From: Tilletia caries
Taxonomy: Eukaryota; Basidiomycota; Exobasidiomycetes; Tilletiales; Tilletiaceae
Direction: 5' to 3'
DNA: 64,000 bases
Assembly (NCBI GenBank): GCA_032718865.1
Contig: JALUTQ010000040.1
Coordinates: forward strand, 868,001-932,000
The translations under genes were made by a program, and so were the position numbers. This document shows positions 43,239 through 51,590 of this stretch, in pieces. How positions within the stretch are numbered: the stretch's first letter is position 1; each line of letters starts with the position of its first letter. The notes beneath the pieces were generated by a model. It was not told where the DNA came from and did no database searches. It was given only the letters and a program-made list of their open reading frames with translations.

Positions 43239-44810
43239 TCATCGGCGCTGACTCTGCTCTTCCCTTTGCACACGACGCCTCTCTTGACTCAGAAGCTGTT
43301 GTCGTTTCTGCCTCCGGTCCGCCGCTGCCTGCTGCTCTGCCGTCCTCTCGTTGAATCGAGAACGGCTCGTCGTATCCTCGAACGTGTAGGAGTGGGCACG
43401 GTTCAAGGCTCTGTGGAGAGTCTCTCGGACCGTCTTCGCCTCCTCGATACGAGCATTCTTGCGGGCGTTGGCGGTCATTACGCGCTCCCTGTTTCGCTCC
43501 GCTGTTCGTCTCGTTCCCTCTTCTTCCGCTCGTCTAGCCCATGCCCTTCGTTGCTCCTGAGAGTCTGTATCGTCCATCTCCCACCAGATGTCCTCCTCAG
43601 CCAGCTCCTTTCCTAGTCCGTCCTCGATATAAATCTTGTACTTAGCTGCATCATCCCATCCCATAGCCAAGTTATGAAGACAAATGCAAGCCAAAATGCT
43701 GTCTTGAGTTCGAAGCTCTCCCTCCTCGGAGACTATGATCCCCCTCATGCCCTTCAGACACGCAAATCGTCCCTTTATGTAGCCCATTGAGTGCTCAGCC
43801 CGTACGCGAAGATGACTGAGCCAAAAGTTGAAGCGTCGAAGGTCTTTGGATTTTCGAATCTCTTGATGCCTGTAGGGAGCGACGATGTACGAATGGTAGG
43901 GGTAGCCCTTGTCGGCCCAAATCCATTCTCCTGGCTCCAGATAGTAGTATGGAGCCTGCGCGACCGCTGATTCTGCCCATGCGCTCTGGTCTCCGGTCGC
44001 CCCCCTTGGCCCAATGCAATATGAGATGATTCGCAAGGTGGTGGGCAGAGCGACGAGCTGGACGTTGAGACTGTTCCGATGTTTTCGATTGAAGAATCCT
44101 TCGCCGTGACCGAGTCCTGGCGCCCAAGCAAGGTTGACGTGCGTACCATCCACAGTCGCGAACCCGTCCCTCCATTCTGGCACTCCAGACCTCACTTCGA
44201 TCCAGTCCTTTGCCTGCTCCTTCTCCTCTTCGCTCGCCCAATCTACCAGATAGCTCTCCAATGCCACCATCCCCCTGATCACGGCCACTGTCCAGTTGTA
44301 CACCGAGCCCACACCACAACCAGCAATGGCAGCAATCTGCTCGGCAGATGCTGCTTGTCCGTCGTGCCCAAGACGAAACAAGGCAACCGAGAGCTTCTCC
44401 TCGACGGAGGCAGGGGCTCCTCTCCGGCTCTGGAATGCGGGTAGGGTTGGTAGTGCTGCTGCTGCCGCTTTGAAAGCACCGGGTTCCATTCGAACATGCG
44501 ACCGATATCGCAGCAGCTCCTTGTTTGACTCGTAGGCCTCCAGGCGATCGATGAGACGCTCTGACGGACGCCAGAGAGGGTTCCGCGGGACAAGATACCT
44601 TCCAGAAGCAACCGAAAGAGTGCGCTCGAGGATTCCCACTGCTTGCTGATAGCAATCGACCTGATCTTGATATGTCGTTGCCTCAGAAACGTCTCCATAT
44701 TGGCAAAGAAGCTCAGCGTCCGTGGCATCTTCAACGAGCTGAATTGCAAGCCCAACACCGCAGGCATAGAGAGAGTTGACGATGCGAGTGTGCTGCGTAC
44801 TTGATGGCAT
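43239..44810 (-). CDS. PIF/Harbinger DDE transposase
   Basis: Single exon of 523 residues with no stops or shifts. An N-terminal helical region is followed by a helix-turn-helix-like block (AEQIAAIAGCGVGSVYNWTV) and a DDE_Tnp_4-type catalytic core. The catalytic residues lie in FATVDGTHVNLAW (D), WIWADKGYPYHSY (D) and VRAEHSMGYIKGRF (E). ACICLHNLAMGW follows, as usual for the family. The C-terminus is a long charged helix rich in Arg, Glu and Gln. It would cut at the 41197/45050 ends together with the SANT-like partner. No disabling change is visible. Confidence 0.93.
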   Translation of the reverse strand: MPSSTQHTRIVNSLYACGVGLAIQLVEDATDAELLCQYGDVSEATTYQDQVDCYQQAVGILERTLSVASGRYLVPRNPLWRPSERLIDRLEAYESNKELLRYRSHVRMEPGAFKAAAAALPTLPAFQSRRGAPASVEEKLSVALFRLGHDGQAASAEQIAAIAGCGVGSVYNWTVAVIRGMVALESYLVDWASEEEKEQAKDWIEVRSGVPEWRDGFATVDGTHVNLAWAPGLGHGEGFFNRKHRNSLNVQLVALPTTLRIISYCIGPRGATGDQSAWAESAVAQAPYYYLEPGEWIWADKGYPYHSYIVAPYRHQEIRKSKDLRRFNFWLSHLRVRAEHSMGYIKGRFACLKGMRGIIVSEEGELRTQDSILACICLHNLAMGWDDAAKYKIYIEDGLGKELAEEDIWWEMDDTDSQEQRRAWARRAEEEGTRRTAERNRERVMTANARKNARIEEAKTVRETLHRALNRAHSYTFEDTTSRSRFNERTAEQQAAADRRQKRQQLLSQERRRVQREEQSQRR

Positions 44811-45097
44811 GGTTGAAGTAAAGTGGACAAGAGTAGAGGATCAAGAGGAAAGATAATAGAGGGTGATGCTGTGAGGAGAAGCCGCGAGGCGACGCTGAAC
44901 GCCGTGGATCTGGGCTGTTTGTGGTGATCATCTCGGGAAAAAAGTACGAGATTCGTTTGTGGTAAAATTTCACCACATCCAGTGACGGATGTGGCGTTTT
45001 GGCTCGTTCTCGTGGGTTTGTGGTCAATTTGGTGAACCTTGAAGGTCCCTTATCCTCCTTCCCAGTCGACTGAACGAGCGAGCATAATAATCGTAAT

Positions 45098-46226
45098 GAT
45101 GCTGCTGATGATGATGATTGATGCATTGTGCACGAGGAGAAGAAAAAAATAATGTCCTATTGCTGAAGCAGATCCAGAGTGCAGGAAAAGGGAAAGAGAA
45201 GAGCGCTGGTATGCAGCCATGGCATGGCGATAATCGTTCGTGTCGTGATGTCAGGGCAGGTTGGATTACCGTCCCAGGAGGGTGTGTGAACTTTTGTCGC
45301 ATCAGATGGCGACCAGGGCGGCACCGAGAGCTGCGGCCCCTGCGACGAGTGCAATACCAGAAGCGCCGTAGACTCCACGAGCAGCAGCGTTGGTGTTGGA
45401 AGGACTGGACGAAGAAGAAGCCGAAGGTGTGGACGAAGCCGAAGGTGTGGACGAAGCCGAAGGTGTGGACGAAGCCGAAGGTGTGGACGTAGAAGAAGAT
45501 GTGGACGAAGTAGAAGAAGATGCCGTAGACCGAGTCGTCGAGAAATCAACAACCGTTTTCGTCTCGGTAGGGCTGGCGGTACGAGTGGGGAGGACGGTGG
45601 AAGTACCGGGTCCAAAGACAGTCGTGACACCGGCGGTCACCCGGGTAGTAAGGATGACAGGAACCAATGGACCAATGTCACCGTCGCTGCTGATGGATGT
45701 GTAGCCAGGTCCGATCACGGTGGTCACGCCACTGTTTACGTACTTGGTTGTGCCCGAGCCCGAGCCCGAGCCCGCGCCGCGGGTTGGCCGGGGCTGGTCA
45801 CCGTAGATGGTACCGGTGTTGCCATTGATGATGAAGTCGGTCGGAAGCGCCAGCGAGGTGGACGCCAGAGCGGACACAAGCAGGACGGTGGTAGTGATGA
45901 TGGAACGCATTGTCAAGGTAAGGTGGATTTGGCTGCAGGGAGTCAGAAAGGGAGGATAGGAAAGGGTGGATGTCAGCGGGAGATGTGTGGGAAGGAAGGA
46001 GGGGAAAGGAGAAGACGTACGTTTTGGGTGAGAAGTTGAGATCAAAGTAGTGAGGTAGTGTTGAGCGTTGAGAATGGATGGAATGCTGTATGTAAAGCTG
46101 ATGAGGGAAAGAAAAGAAGGAATCAGCGGTGAAAGGGTCAGCTTTTGTACGCAATGGAGACGGGCAACAAGGATAGAAGGATAGAAGGACCAGAAGGAAC
46201 GGAAGATTGGAGGAAGGAAGTGCAGC
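45098..46226. repeat. Segmental duplication, copy 2 (first part)
   Basis: Direct copy of 32957-34048 with the surface-protein gene, leader intron and promoter. The match stops at GAAGTGCAGCTA (46218-46228), where a TA-flanked transposon nest begins. It resumes at 49655. Confidence 0.9.
45302..45910 (-). CDS. Small secreted GPI-anchor-type surface protein, paralogue 2
   Basis: Single coding exon of 202 residues. The first 38 residues match paralogue 1 except near the end (signal peptide, then LPTDFIINGNTG). The middle has diverged (GVTTVIGPGYTSI, then GVTTVFGPGTSTV). A Ser/Thr stretch near the C-terminus contains four tandem STPSAS hexapeptides (18-bp units at about 45417-45490) in place of the 31-residue repeats of paralogue 1. 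The GPI-type tail (NTNAARGVYG-like linker, hydrophobic end) is conserved. The same leader intron is present (acceptor CTGCAG, donor GTACGT at about 46020). The sequence at the TATA position is TACAAAA, so this copy may be transcribed differently. The Gly/Ser dipeptide run GSGSGSG is also unique to this copy. Confidence 0.8.
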   Translation of the reverse strand: MRSIITTTVLLVSALASTSLALPTDFIINGNTGTIYGDQPRPTRGAGSGSGSGTTKYVNSGVTTVIGPGYTSISSDGDIGPLVPVILTTRVTAGVTTVFGPGTSTVLPTRTASPTETKTVVDFSTTRSTASSSTSSTSSSTSTPSASSTPSASSTPSASSTPSASSSSSPSNTNAAARGVYGASGIALVAGAAALGAALVAI

Positions 46227-46582
46227 TACACCGCCGTCGTACATTGAGGGTCGAGTGTTTCCCACAAAATTGAACGTCACTTGTTCGTCCGAATTGTGGG
46301 TCACATGAGAAACAAAGCCGTGAGACTCACATGAAGGACAGGTTGTCGCTCAAGTGAACCTCAACTTGAGAATCAAGTGAGCAACAGACTGACCTTCACA
46401 TGCGATTCAATTTAGAAACAACAGCCTGAGGGACGAGAAGGGGGCTACGTCCCTCGCAAACAGTTGAAGACACCATGTAGCGACGTCGTCTACAGGGTAG
46501 GAAGCTATGACAGCCCGTCACTCGTGTTTTGAAAGTTTACACAATGGTATATATAACACAATTTTTCAGGTCTTTTATCATT

Positions 46583-46659
46583 GTGATGCGTGCGTCACAG
46601 TGGTAGAGTGCCCGTCTGCGGTTTGGACCTCGTGAGTTCGAGCCTACCGTCGGATAACC
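46583..46659 (+). other. tRNA-like / SINE-like sequence with Pol III terminator
   Basis: AGTGGTAGAGTG (46599-46610) fits part of an A box and GAGTTCGAGCC (46634-46644) fits a B box. A long T run (46660-46669, then about 20 more T after one G) follows and would terminate Pol III. The acceptor and D stems do not form, so it is a tRNA-derived repeat or relic rather than a tRNA gene. Its motif order resembles the tRNA-like module in the miniature retrotransposon at 40247-40329. Confidence 0.45.
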
Positions 46660-46864
46660 TTTTTTTTTTGTTTTTTTTTTTTTTTTTTGGCCTAATGCGG
46701 TTGAGAAACACTTGAGCCTCAAGTTGAGAATCACATGAACCTCAACTTGACTCTCAAATGATCAACACGTATGAGGTTGCCCCTGTTGACTCTCAACTTT
46801 TTGAATTGCTTGAGGCTCATGTGAACTCAAGAGTTGATACTCGGTTGAGCCTCAAGATATTATA

Positions 46865-48271
46865 GGGGTTTTCGTCAGTTCCGCTTTATCTTCATAGTAC
46901 GATGAGTTACTGGTAAACTTTTTCCTGCGAAATGAAACCCCCCGACATCTTCCACGTCTTTCTGGAAGAAGCGATGTGGGATATGAGATGATGGGAAAGG
47001 CCAGATGAGATGATGGGACTACGATGAGGATGAAGTGAGCCAAAAAGGTGCACCTGAGCACGTTTTTGCATTTCCGACAACGATATCGTACTCAATTGGG
47101 GAAACACCGAATCGCCGTGTCGTACTTCATCTGGTGAGATATCGTGGAAGTACGATTTAGCACTAAGGGGTGTCAGATCTTGTAGTGCTAAATCGTACTT
47201 CCACGTCTCACCGAGATGAAGTACACGGCAGTGGTGTTTCCCTCAATTGAGTACGATATCGTTATCCGGAAAATGCCAAAACGTGCTCGAAAATTAGGTT
47301 GTCCCGGAGTTGACGCGGAGCTGGGGTTTTGCGGACTCCGTACTCCTCCGACGGAGGGCTCCGCCGGAGGCGGGAGCGCGGAGCTCACTTTTGAGATTTT
47401 TTGACCTTAAAAAGCACGGGTGCCTGCGGAGAGGACTCCGCCGGAATTACGCGGAGCGCGGGCCAATCCTGGGCCCACTAGTCAAAAGTACGGAGCGCGG
47501 AGTCGTCAAAATTGTGCGAAAATTCCGGCGGAATTTCCGCGGAATTCCGTCGGAGCTGTGAGGTCACGTGATCGTCGAAAATAGGGTCACGTGACCTTGT
47601 GCAGGTGCTCGCCGGAATTCCGTCCAAGTTCCCGCGGAAATGTGCGGAATTCCGAGAAAATAGGCATCGCCGAGACACGCGCAGGAGATAAAACAGGCAT
47701 CATCATCCGTTGAGAGCTTCAGAATAGCACTGGAGTCAATACCGCAACAATGTTGGATGGTGAATGTATAGCTCTGATTGTGTTAGAGTCATTCTGAGAG
47801 CAAATTATACCACCACTGCGCTCCGACGGAATTCCGCGGAATTCCGAGCTCCGCATACACGGAGCACGGAGGAGCATTATGAAAACGCACAGAAAAAACC
47901 GCGGAGCGCGGAGCTGGGATTTCAACTTTTTGTATAATTCCGTCGGAACGCGGAGCTGAGTTTTTTCAGCTCTGTCTTAGTCTGCGGAGGCGGAGCTCGC
48001 CTCAAAAAGTCAAAATTCCGGCGGAATTTGGAAGTGCGGAGGCGGAGCCCTCCGCGTTACTCCGGGGACAACCTTAGCTCAGGTGCACCTTTTTGGCTCA
48101 CTTCATCCTCATCGTAGTCCCATCATCTCATCTGGCCTTTCCCATCATCTCATATCCCACATCGCTTCTTCCAGAAAGACGTGGAAGATGTCGGGGGGTT
48201 TCATTTCGCAGGAAAAAGTTTACCAGTAACTCATCGTACTATGTAGATGAAGCGGAACTGACGAAAACCCC
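46865..48271. mobile_element. Long palindromic (foldback) MITE, TA target
   Basis: Both ends read GGGGTTTTCGTCAGTTCCGC inward, and TA flanks both sides (46863-46864 and 48272-48273). The left arm 46865-47178 and the right arm (47195-47290 plus 48077-48271) are near-perfect inverse copies around a centre near 47187 (AAGGGGTGTCAGATCTTG), so the element without its insert is a hairpin of about 625 nt. No coding capacity. TA targets suggest mobilisation by a Tc1/mariner-type transposase. A GC-rich element interrupts the right arm. Confidence 0.85.
47294..48076. mobile_element. GC-rich hAT-like MITE inserted in the palindromic MITE
   Basis: About 783 bp, with ends TTAGGTTGTCCC and, inverted, TAAGGTTGTCCC. 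The next bases on both sides read (C)GGAGT..ACGCGGAG. The interior uses the same vocabulary as the MITE at 2853-3594 (GCGGAG, CGGAATTCCG, GGCGGAGCTC), plus AT-rich patches. The undisturbed left arm of the host palindrome reads AACGTGCTCAGGTGCACC (inverse of 47049-47066). Here it is split after GTGCTC and resumes GCTCAGGTG, so only 4 bp (GCTC) of duplication is clear. An 8-bp duplication may have eroded. Confidence 0.65.
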
Positions 48272-48311
48272 TACTACAAGATCTGACGAAACCTCTTATT
48301 ACGGCGGTGTA

Positions 48312-49652
48312 CGAGGTGGAGGGCAGAAGTCTTCGAATGAAATCAAAATTCACCAAAACCACCACCTCACCACACCCTCTCCCAACTTCACACACTTAGC
48401 ATCTCTACATTTTCTCTACACAAACAATATGCCGCGTGTTGCTGCTGCTCGTAGACCTCCTCTGACGCCTTCCAGGCGTGGCCGTATTCAATATATGATT
48501 GAAATGGGCCATACATACGAGTACATTGCCAAACAAATCGGCTGCAGCCCCAGTACCGTTGCCTACACAAAGGCACGCTGGGAAAAGACAAAGTCACATA
48601 ACACACTCCCGCGCAGCGGCCGTCCTCCTACGCTGTCTGCACGGGACTGTCGTCGGGTAGTCCGCACCGTGCTGTTGATGCGATGGGCGACATGGCGAGG
48701 CGTCGCCGAAAATCTGACCCGACACGGCCTACCCATCAAGCCGTGGAAGCTGGAAGGTTAGGCGCATTGCTCACAAGCATGGCATAGCGCGCTATATCGC
48801 CCGCGAACGTCCAGCACTGAGTGTTGCTGCGGTCAAAAAGCGAAAAATCTGGGCAAATAAGAACCGGATTACTGACTGGCGCCGAATTATCTTCACGGAC
48901 GAGTGTTCTTTGGACACTTCTAACCTTAGGCGCAAGCCCTTCGTCAGCCGCTTTCGAGGAGCCGCTGCGGTTCCTCAGAACACTTCTAGAGCTTCAGAAC
49001 GGCTCGCAAAACGGTTATGATCTGGGCAGCAATCGCCTACGGGAAGAAGTCTCCACTGGTACGATTGTCGGGAACGGGCTACCGCAAGGTCGATTCGAAA
49101 CGCTACATTGAGCACGTCATTAATGGGGCCTTACGCCCCTTTGTGCTGCAGTGTGAGCTCGAGGAGTTCACGCCCTACAAGGTCGTGGAAGATAACGCTT
49201 CCATTCATAACTCGAAGGCTACCAACAAGGCTCGGAAGGAGGCGGGTATTCAGCGCCATTCTCACGCCACTTTCTCCGGATCTCAACCCGATCGAAAAGG
49301 CTTGGCGCCTGCTCAAGTCCCGTCTTCGTGCTCGTAACCTCAGCCAGACCAAGCCCGACGAGCTTTGGGAGGCGGCCAAAGAGGAGTGGGCAAAGATCGA
49401 AGTAGCTCATCTCAACAAGTACATCGACGATATGCCCCGACGTGTCAAGGTCGTCAGGCAGCGCCACGGTCAATTTTCCGAGTAATTTTTTTTTCTTACT
49501 CTCAAACATCTCCATTGCTTCAACTTCTACTATTGTCATATTTGTGGTTGTGACTGGAAAGTGTGAGGTTGGTATTGTGGTGAACGGAGAGAGTATGAGA
49601 AATTATGGTGTTTGGTGTTGTGTTCATTCGAAGACTTCTGCCCTCCACCTCG
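48312..49652 (+). mobile_element. Tc1/mariner element with perfect 30-bp inverted repeats
   Basis: 1341 bp. The 30-bp ends at 48312-48341 and 49623-49652 (starting CGAGGTGGAGGGCAGAAG) are exact inverse copies. TA duplications lie at 48310-48311 and 49653-49654. It encodes one transposase, broken by frameshifts. It used the TA at the right edge of the outer nested element as target. Perfect ends with a broken gene mean it could still be moved by a transposase supplied elsewhere. Confidence 0.92.
48429..49485 (+). pseudogene. Tc1-type transposase, frameshifted
   Basis: Starts MPRVAAARRPPLTPSRRGRI at 48429. The N-terminal paired-like helix-turn-helix is clear (GHTYEYIAKQIGCSPSTVAY, PRSGRPPTLSARDCRRVVR). 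An extra base near 48757 (GGAAGGTTAGG) causes a stop at 48761. The catalytic part continues in the next frame (WRRIIFTDECSLDTSN, first D), shifts again near 48985 (TVMIWAAIAYGKKSPLV, VVEDNASIHNS, second D) and once more near 49262 (PLSPDLNPIEKAWRLLKSR, E). The D-D-E spacing is of the DD34E type. It ends MPRRVKVVRQRHGQFSE at 49485. Three single-base shifts make it inactive. Confidence 0.88.
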
Positions 49653-49654
49653 TA

Positions 49655-49850
49655 CTCGAGGTCGCATCCTTGCATCGGACAACGCCCACAGGGATCCTCG
49701 AGCAGCACTTTGCACTAAACTTGCGCCACAAAATTGCGCGTTCGGCGTAATCAACAAACATAGCGCACATCCGAAAAACAACAGTGAGTCAACTTGCGCC
49801 CCGGTGGTCTTTTCTGGTCCCACCTACACCTTGCCAAGGCACCCCAGTAA
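49655..49850. repeat. Segmental duplication, copy 2 (second part, empty site for the solo LTR)
   Basis: Continues copy 2 after the 3.4-kb nest. Matches 34052-34189 and 34503-34570 of copy 1, so it lacks the solo LTR; the target GAGTC is at 49786-49790, present once. Confidence 0.88.
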
Positions 49851-51590
49851 GAGTCCTTCATGCACTCCACCCTTCGTGCAATGATGTCCCATCGTGCCTC
49901 GCGCTGAACGACCAGGCGGAGGATGGTAGCGAGGCCGTGTCAGCTCGGGGCGTCGACAGAGACAAGGTATAGACCAAAACGCAAGCACCAAGCGAACAAG
50001 GAGAGTAAGGAGATGCATACTCGTCAATGGTGGACGCCTGCACGCCTGTCGAAGCTTCCGCTGATTATGTTACCTGTGCCGATGGCGCCAGATGTGCTTT
50101 GGAAATATGCGTCGATCAACATGGTGAGGCTCATGTATGTAAGAGATGGTGGCTGTCGGGCGGCGAGCGACTCACCCACACTGTTCGGAATGCGCATCAC
50201 TATTGGCCGGATGGGGCTTTTAGAGAGAGGTACCGCAGTGACGGAGGCAAAAGGCCTTCCGATCGTGCCTCAAGGAGGGCAGTGTTTGTTCGAGCCTCCT
50301 CCGCCGTCTTCGATTTCGTCTTCCTCATCGACCTGACGCCTGCGCTTGGACCTTGATCGACTTATTTCGGGAATATCGTCTGCGCATCGTCCCGGATGGA
50401 GGGAGAAGAGGCAGGGAGCGAGAGGTTAACCCTAAGCCCCTTAGTGAAACTGGCCCACGACTGGGAAGCGCAATGCCTCGGATTCATTGGACTTGAAGCC
50501 TGATTTGCATTTGACCAAGGAAGGACCGACGTTGAGTATCCCATGCGAGTAGGCGGCCGACCCCAATACCGAACGTCGAGAGCATGGGATCCAGCGTTAC
50601 TGCATCCTGCTGGTTCTTGAGCTGTCCTCGAGGACAAGTACGACGGACGTGATGTAGCCCACGGTGTCGATCTTGACGAACGCAGAAGGTGGAACTTGCC
50701 GTTGGTCCTGGAGATATCTCGAAGAACTGGAGGAAGAGAGGAAGGTGGTGAGGGCAGCAGCATGATCAGGATGGGTTCATAAGGGGTGGGATATAGGAAG
50801 TGATGTGGTAAAAAGATGCCTTGGAATGGAGGAACGAAGAAAGTCAGCATGTTCGACCTGCTTGTATGCACTTATTACTCGCGTGTAAGGACGGGAGCGC
50901 CCGCAGACCTTTCTTCCTCCGCAGTATCGAGTCGAGAGGCATGTGAGGGCTTGGAGGTCTGTGTCGAGGGTGTAGGGGACGACTTGGGGGTAAATCCTCA
51001 AGACTTTGACGGGATGGAGAGTGCTTGAGTTCGGACAGAAGTTGGGCACGCGGTGGTACAGTGGCGGCGACGATGACGGCCATCGCGAGCAGTAGGACAA
51101 AACCGCAGGGGTCAGATCCATTGGTTGGCGAAGGGTGGTGATGGCATTTGCCCCGTGGTGAGCTTGGAGCTTGCGAACTTGGTGACGCTGTCGATGTTGA
51201 CCACGTAAGCTCAGGCATGTCTCGCGGCTCGGCGGATCTTCGCACCCATGAAGCACAACTCAAAATCTGTCAAGTTACGTTGCGGTAGCAAAGCCTGGAG
51301 GCGGGGACGGACTAGGGTTCAGGACCAAAGAGTATAAGGAGAGAGAGAGCAAACAGAGGATAGACGAGAAACGTGGTGTGGAGTGCTGAAGGGGGGAAGG
51401 GCGAGAGCTAGTTGGGGAAAGAGAGGGAAATAAGTTGGCATTGGTGTGTTGGACGACGCGCCGTTTCCCGCACTCGAACCGGCCTTGCGGACGTCCCCTG
51501 TCCTCTGACAACGACTTGAGGCTCGTTCCTTTCTTTTTTTTTTTCTTTTTGCCGACTTTCTTTTCGTTTCCAATGGCTGGGCGCTTTCGC
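49851..51590. other. Unassigned region between the transposon island and malate synthase
   Basis: No well-supported gene. It contains short open frames on both strands without recognised motifs, and a T/C tract at 51530-51570 just after the malate synthase stop. One small Cys-containing frame at 50027-50356 is listed separately. Degraded exons of an unknown gene cannot be excluded for 50800-51260 minus. Confidence 0.35.
50027..50356 (+). CDS. Possible small Cys-containing hypothetical protein
   Basis: A 109-residue frame starting MVDACTPVEASADYVTCADG. Its first 40 residues have evenly spaced cysteines (CADGARCALEICVDQHG, then HVCKRWW), unlike chance sequence, but there is no signal peptide, no homologue I recognise, and the second half looks random. 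It could be one exon of a longer gene or a relic. Confidence 0.2.
   Translation: MVDACTPVEASADYVTCADGARCALEICVDQHGEAHVCKRWWLSGGERLTHTVRNAHHYWPDGAFRERYRSDGGKRPSDRASRRAVFVRASSAVFDFVFLIDLTPALGP

Larger units (their letters stand above)
41197..45050. mobile_element. PIF/Harbinger DNA transposon, apparently complete
   Basis: 3854 bp. Ends: AGGGACCTTCAAG, followed by A/G and TTCA, at 41197 and inverted at 45050 (13 exact, then 1 mismatch, then 4 exact). The flanks are TAT at 41194-41196 and 45051-45053, the 3-bp duplication size of this superfamily. It carries the two genes expected for PIF/Harbinger, in convergent orientation: a Myb/SANT-like protein (plus) and a DDE transposase (minus). The transposase frame is uninterrupted for 523 codons, so the element may still be active. 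Confidence 0.88.
46229..48309. mobile_element. Outer TA-flanked element of a four-layer nest
   Basis: Begins CACCGCCGT at 46229 and ends with its inverse, ACGGCGGTG, at 48309. TA precedes it (46227-46228) and follows it (48310-48311). Deleting everything from here to the end of the mariner element (49652) joins GTGCAGC-TA-CTCGAGGTCG, which lines up with GTGCAACCAGTCGAGGTCG in duplication copy 1 (13 of 16 bases in the variable part). This shows the whole 3.4 kb is inserted DNA. The element's own sequence is noncoding and rich in CTCAA/TTGAG units (46330-46860). The 9-bp end match is short, so its superfamily is not assigned. Confidence 0.55.

Noticed and set aside
43217..43616. 3' extension of the SANT-like frame (plus strand)
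   Set aside because: It lies antisense to the C-terminal part of the DDE transposase and has no domain-like content; the real stop or a last intron is probably near 43200.
46583..46659. Functional tRNA gene
   Set aside because: Only A/B-box-like stretches are present; acceptor and D stems cannot be paired, so it is listed as tRNA-like.
50362..51263. Minus-strand frames between the island and malate synthase
   Set aside because: Fragments such as a short hydrophobic stretch occur, but no consistent exon chain or motif could be built.
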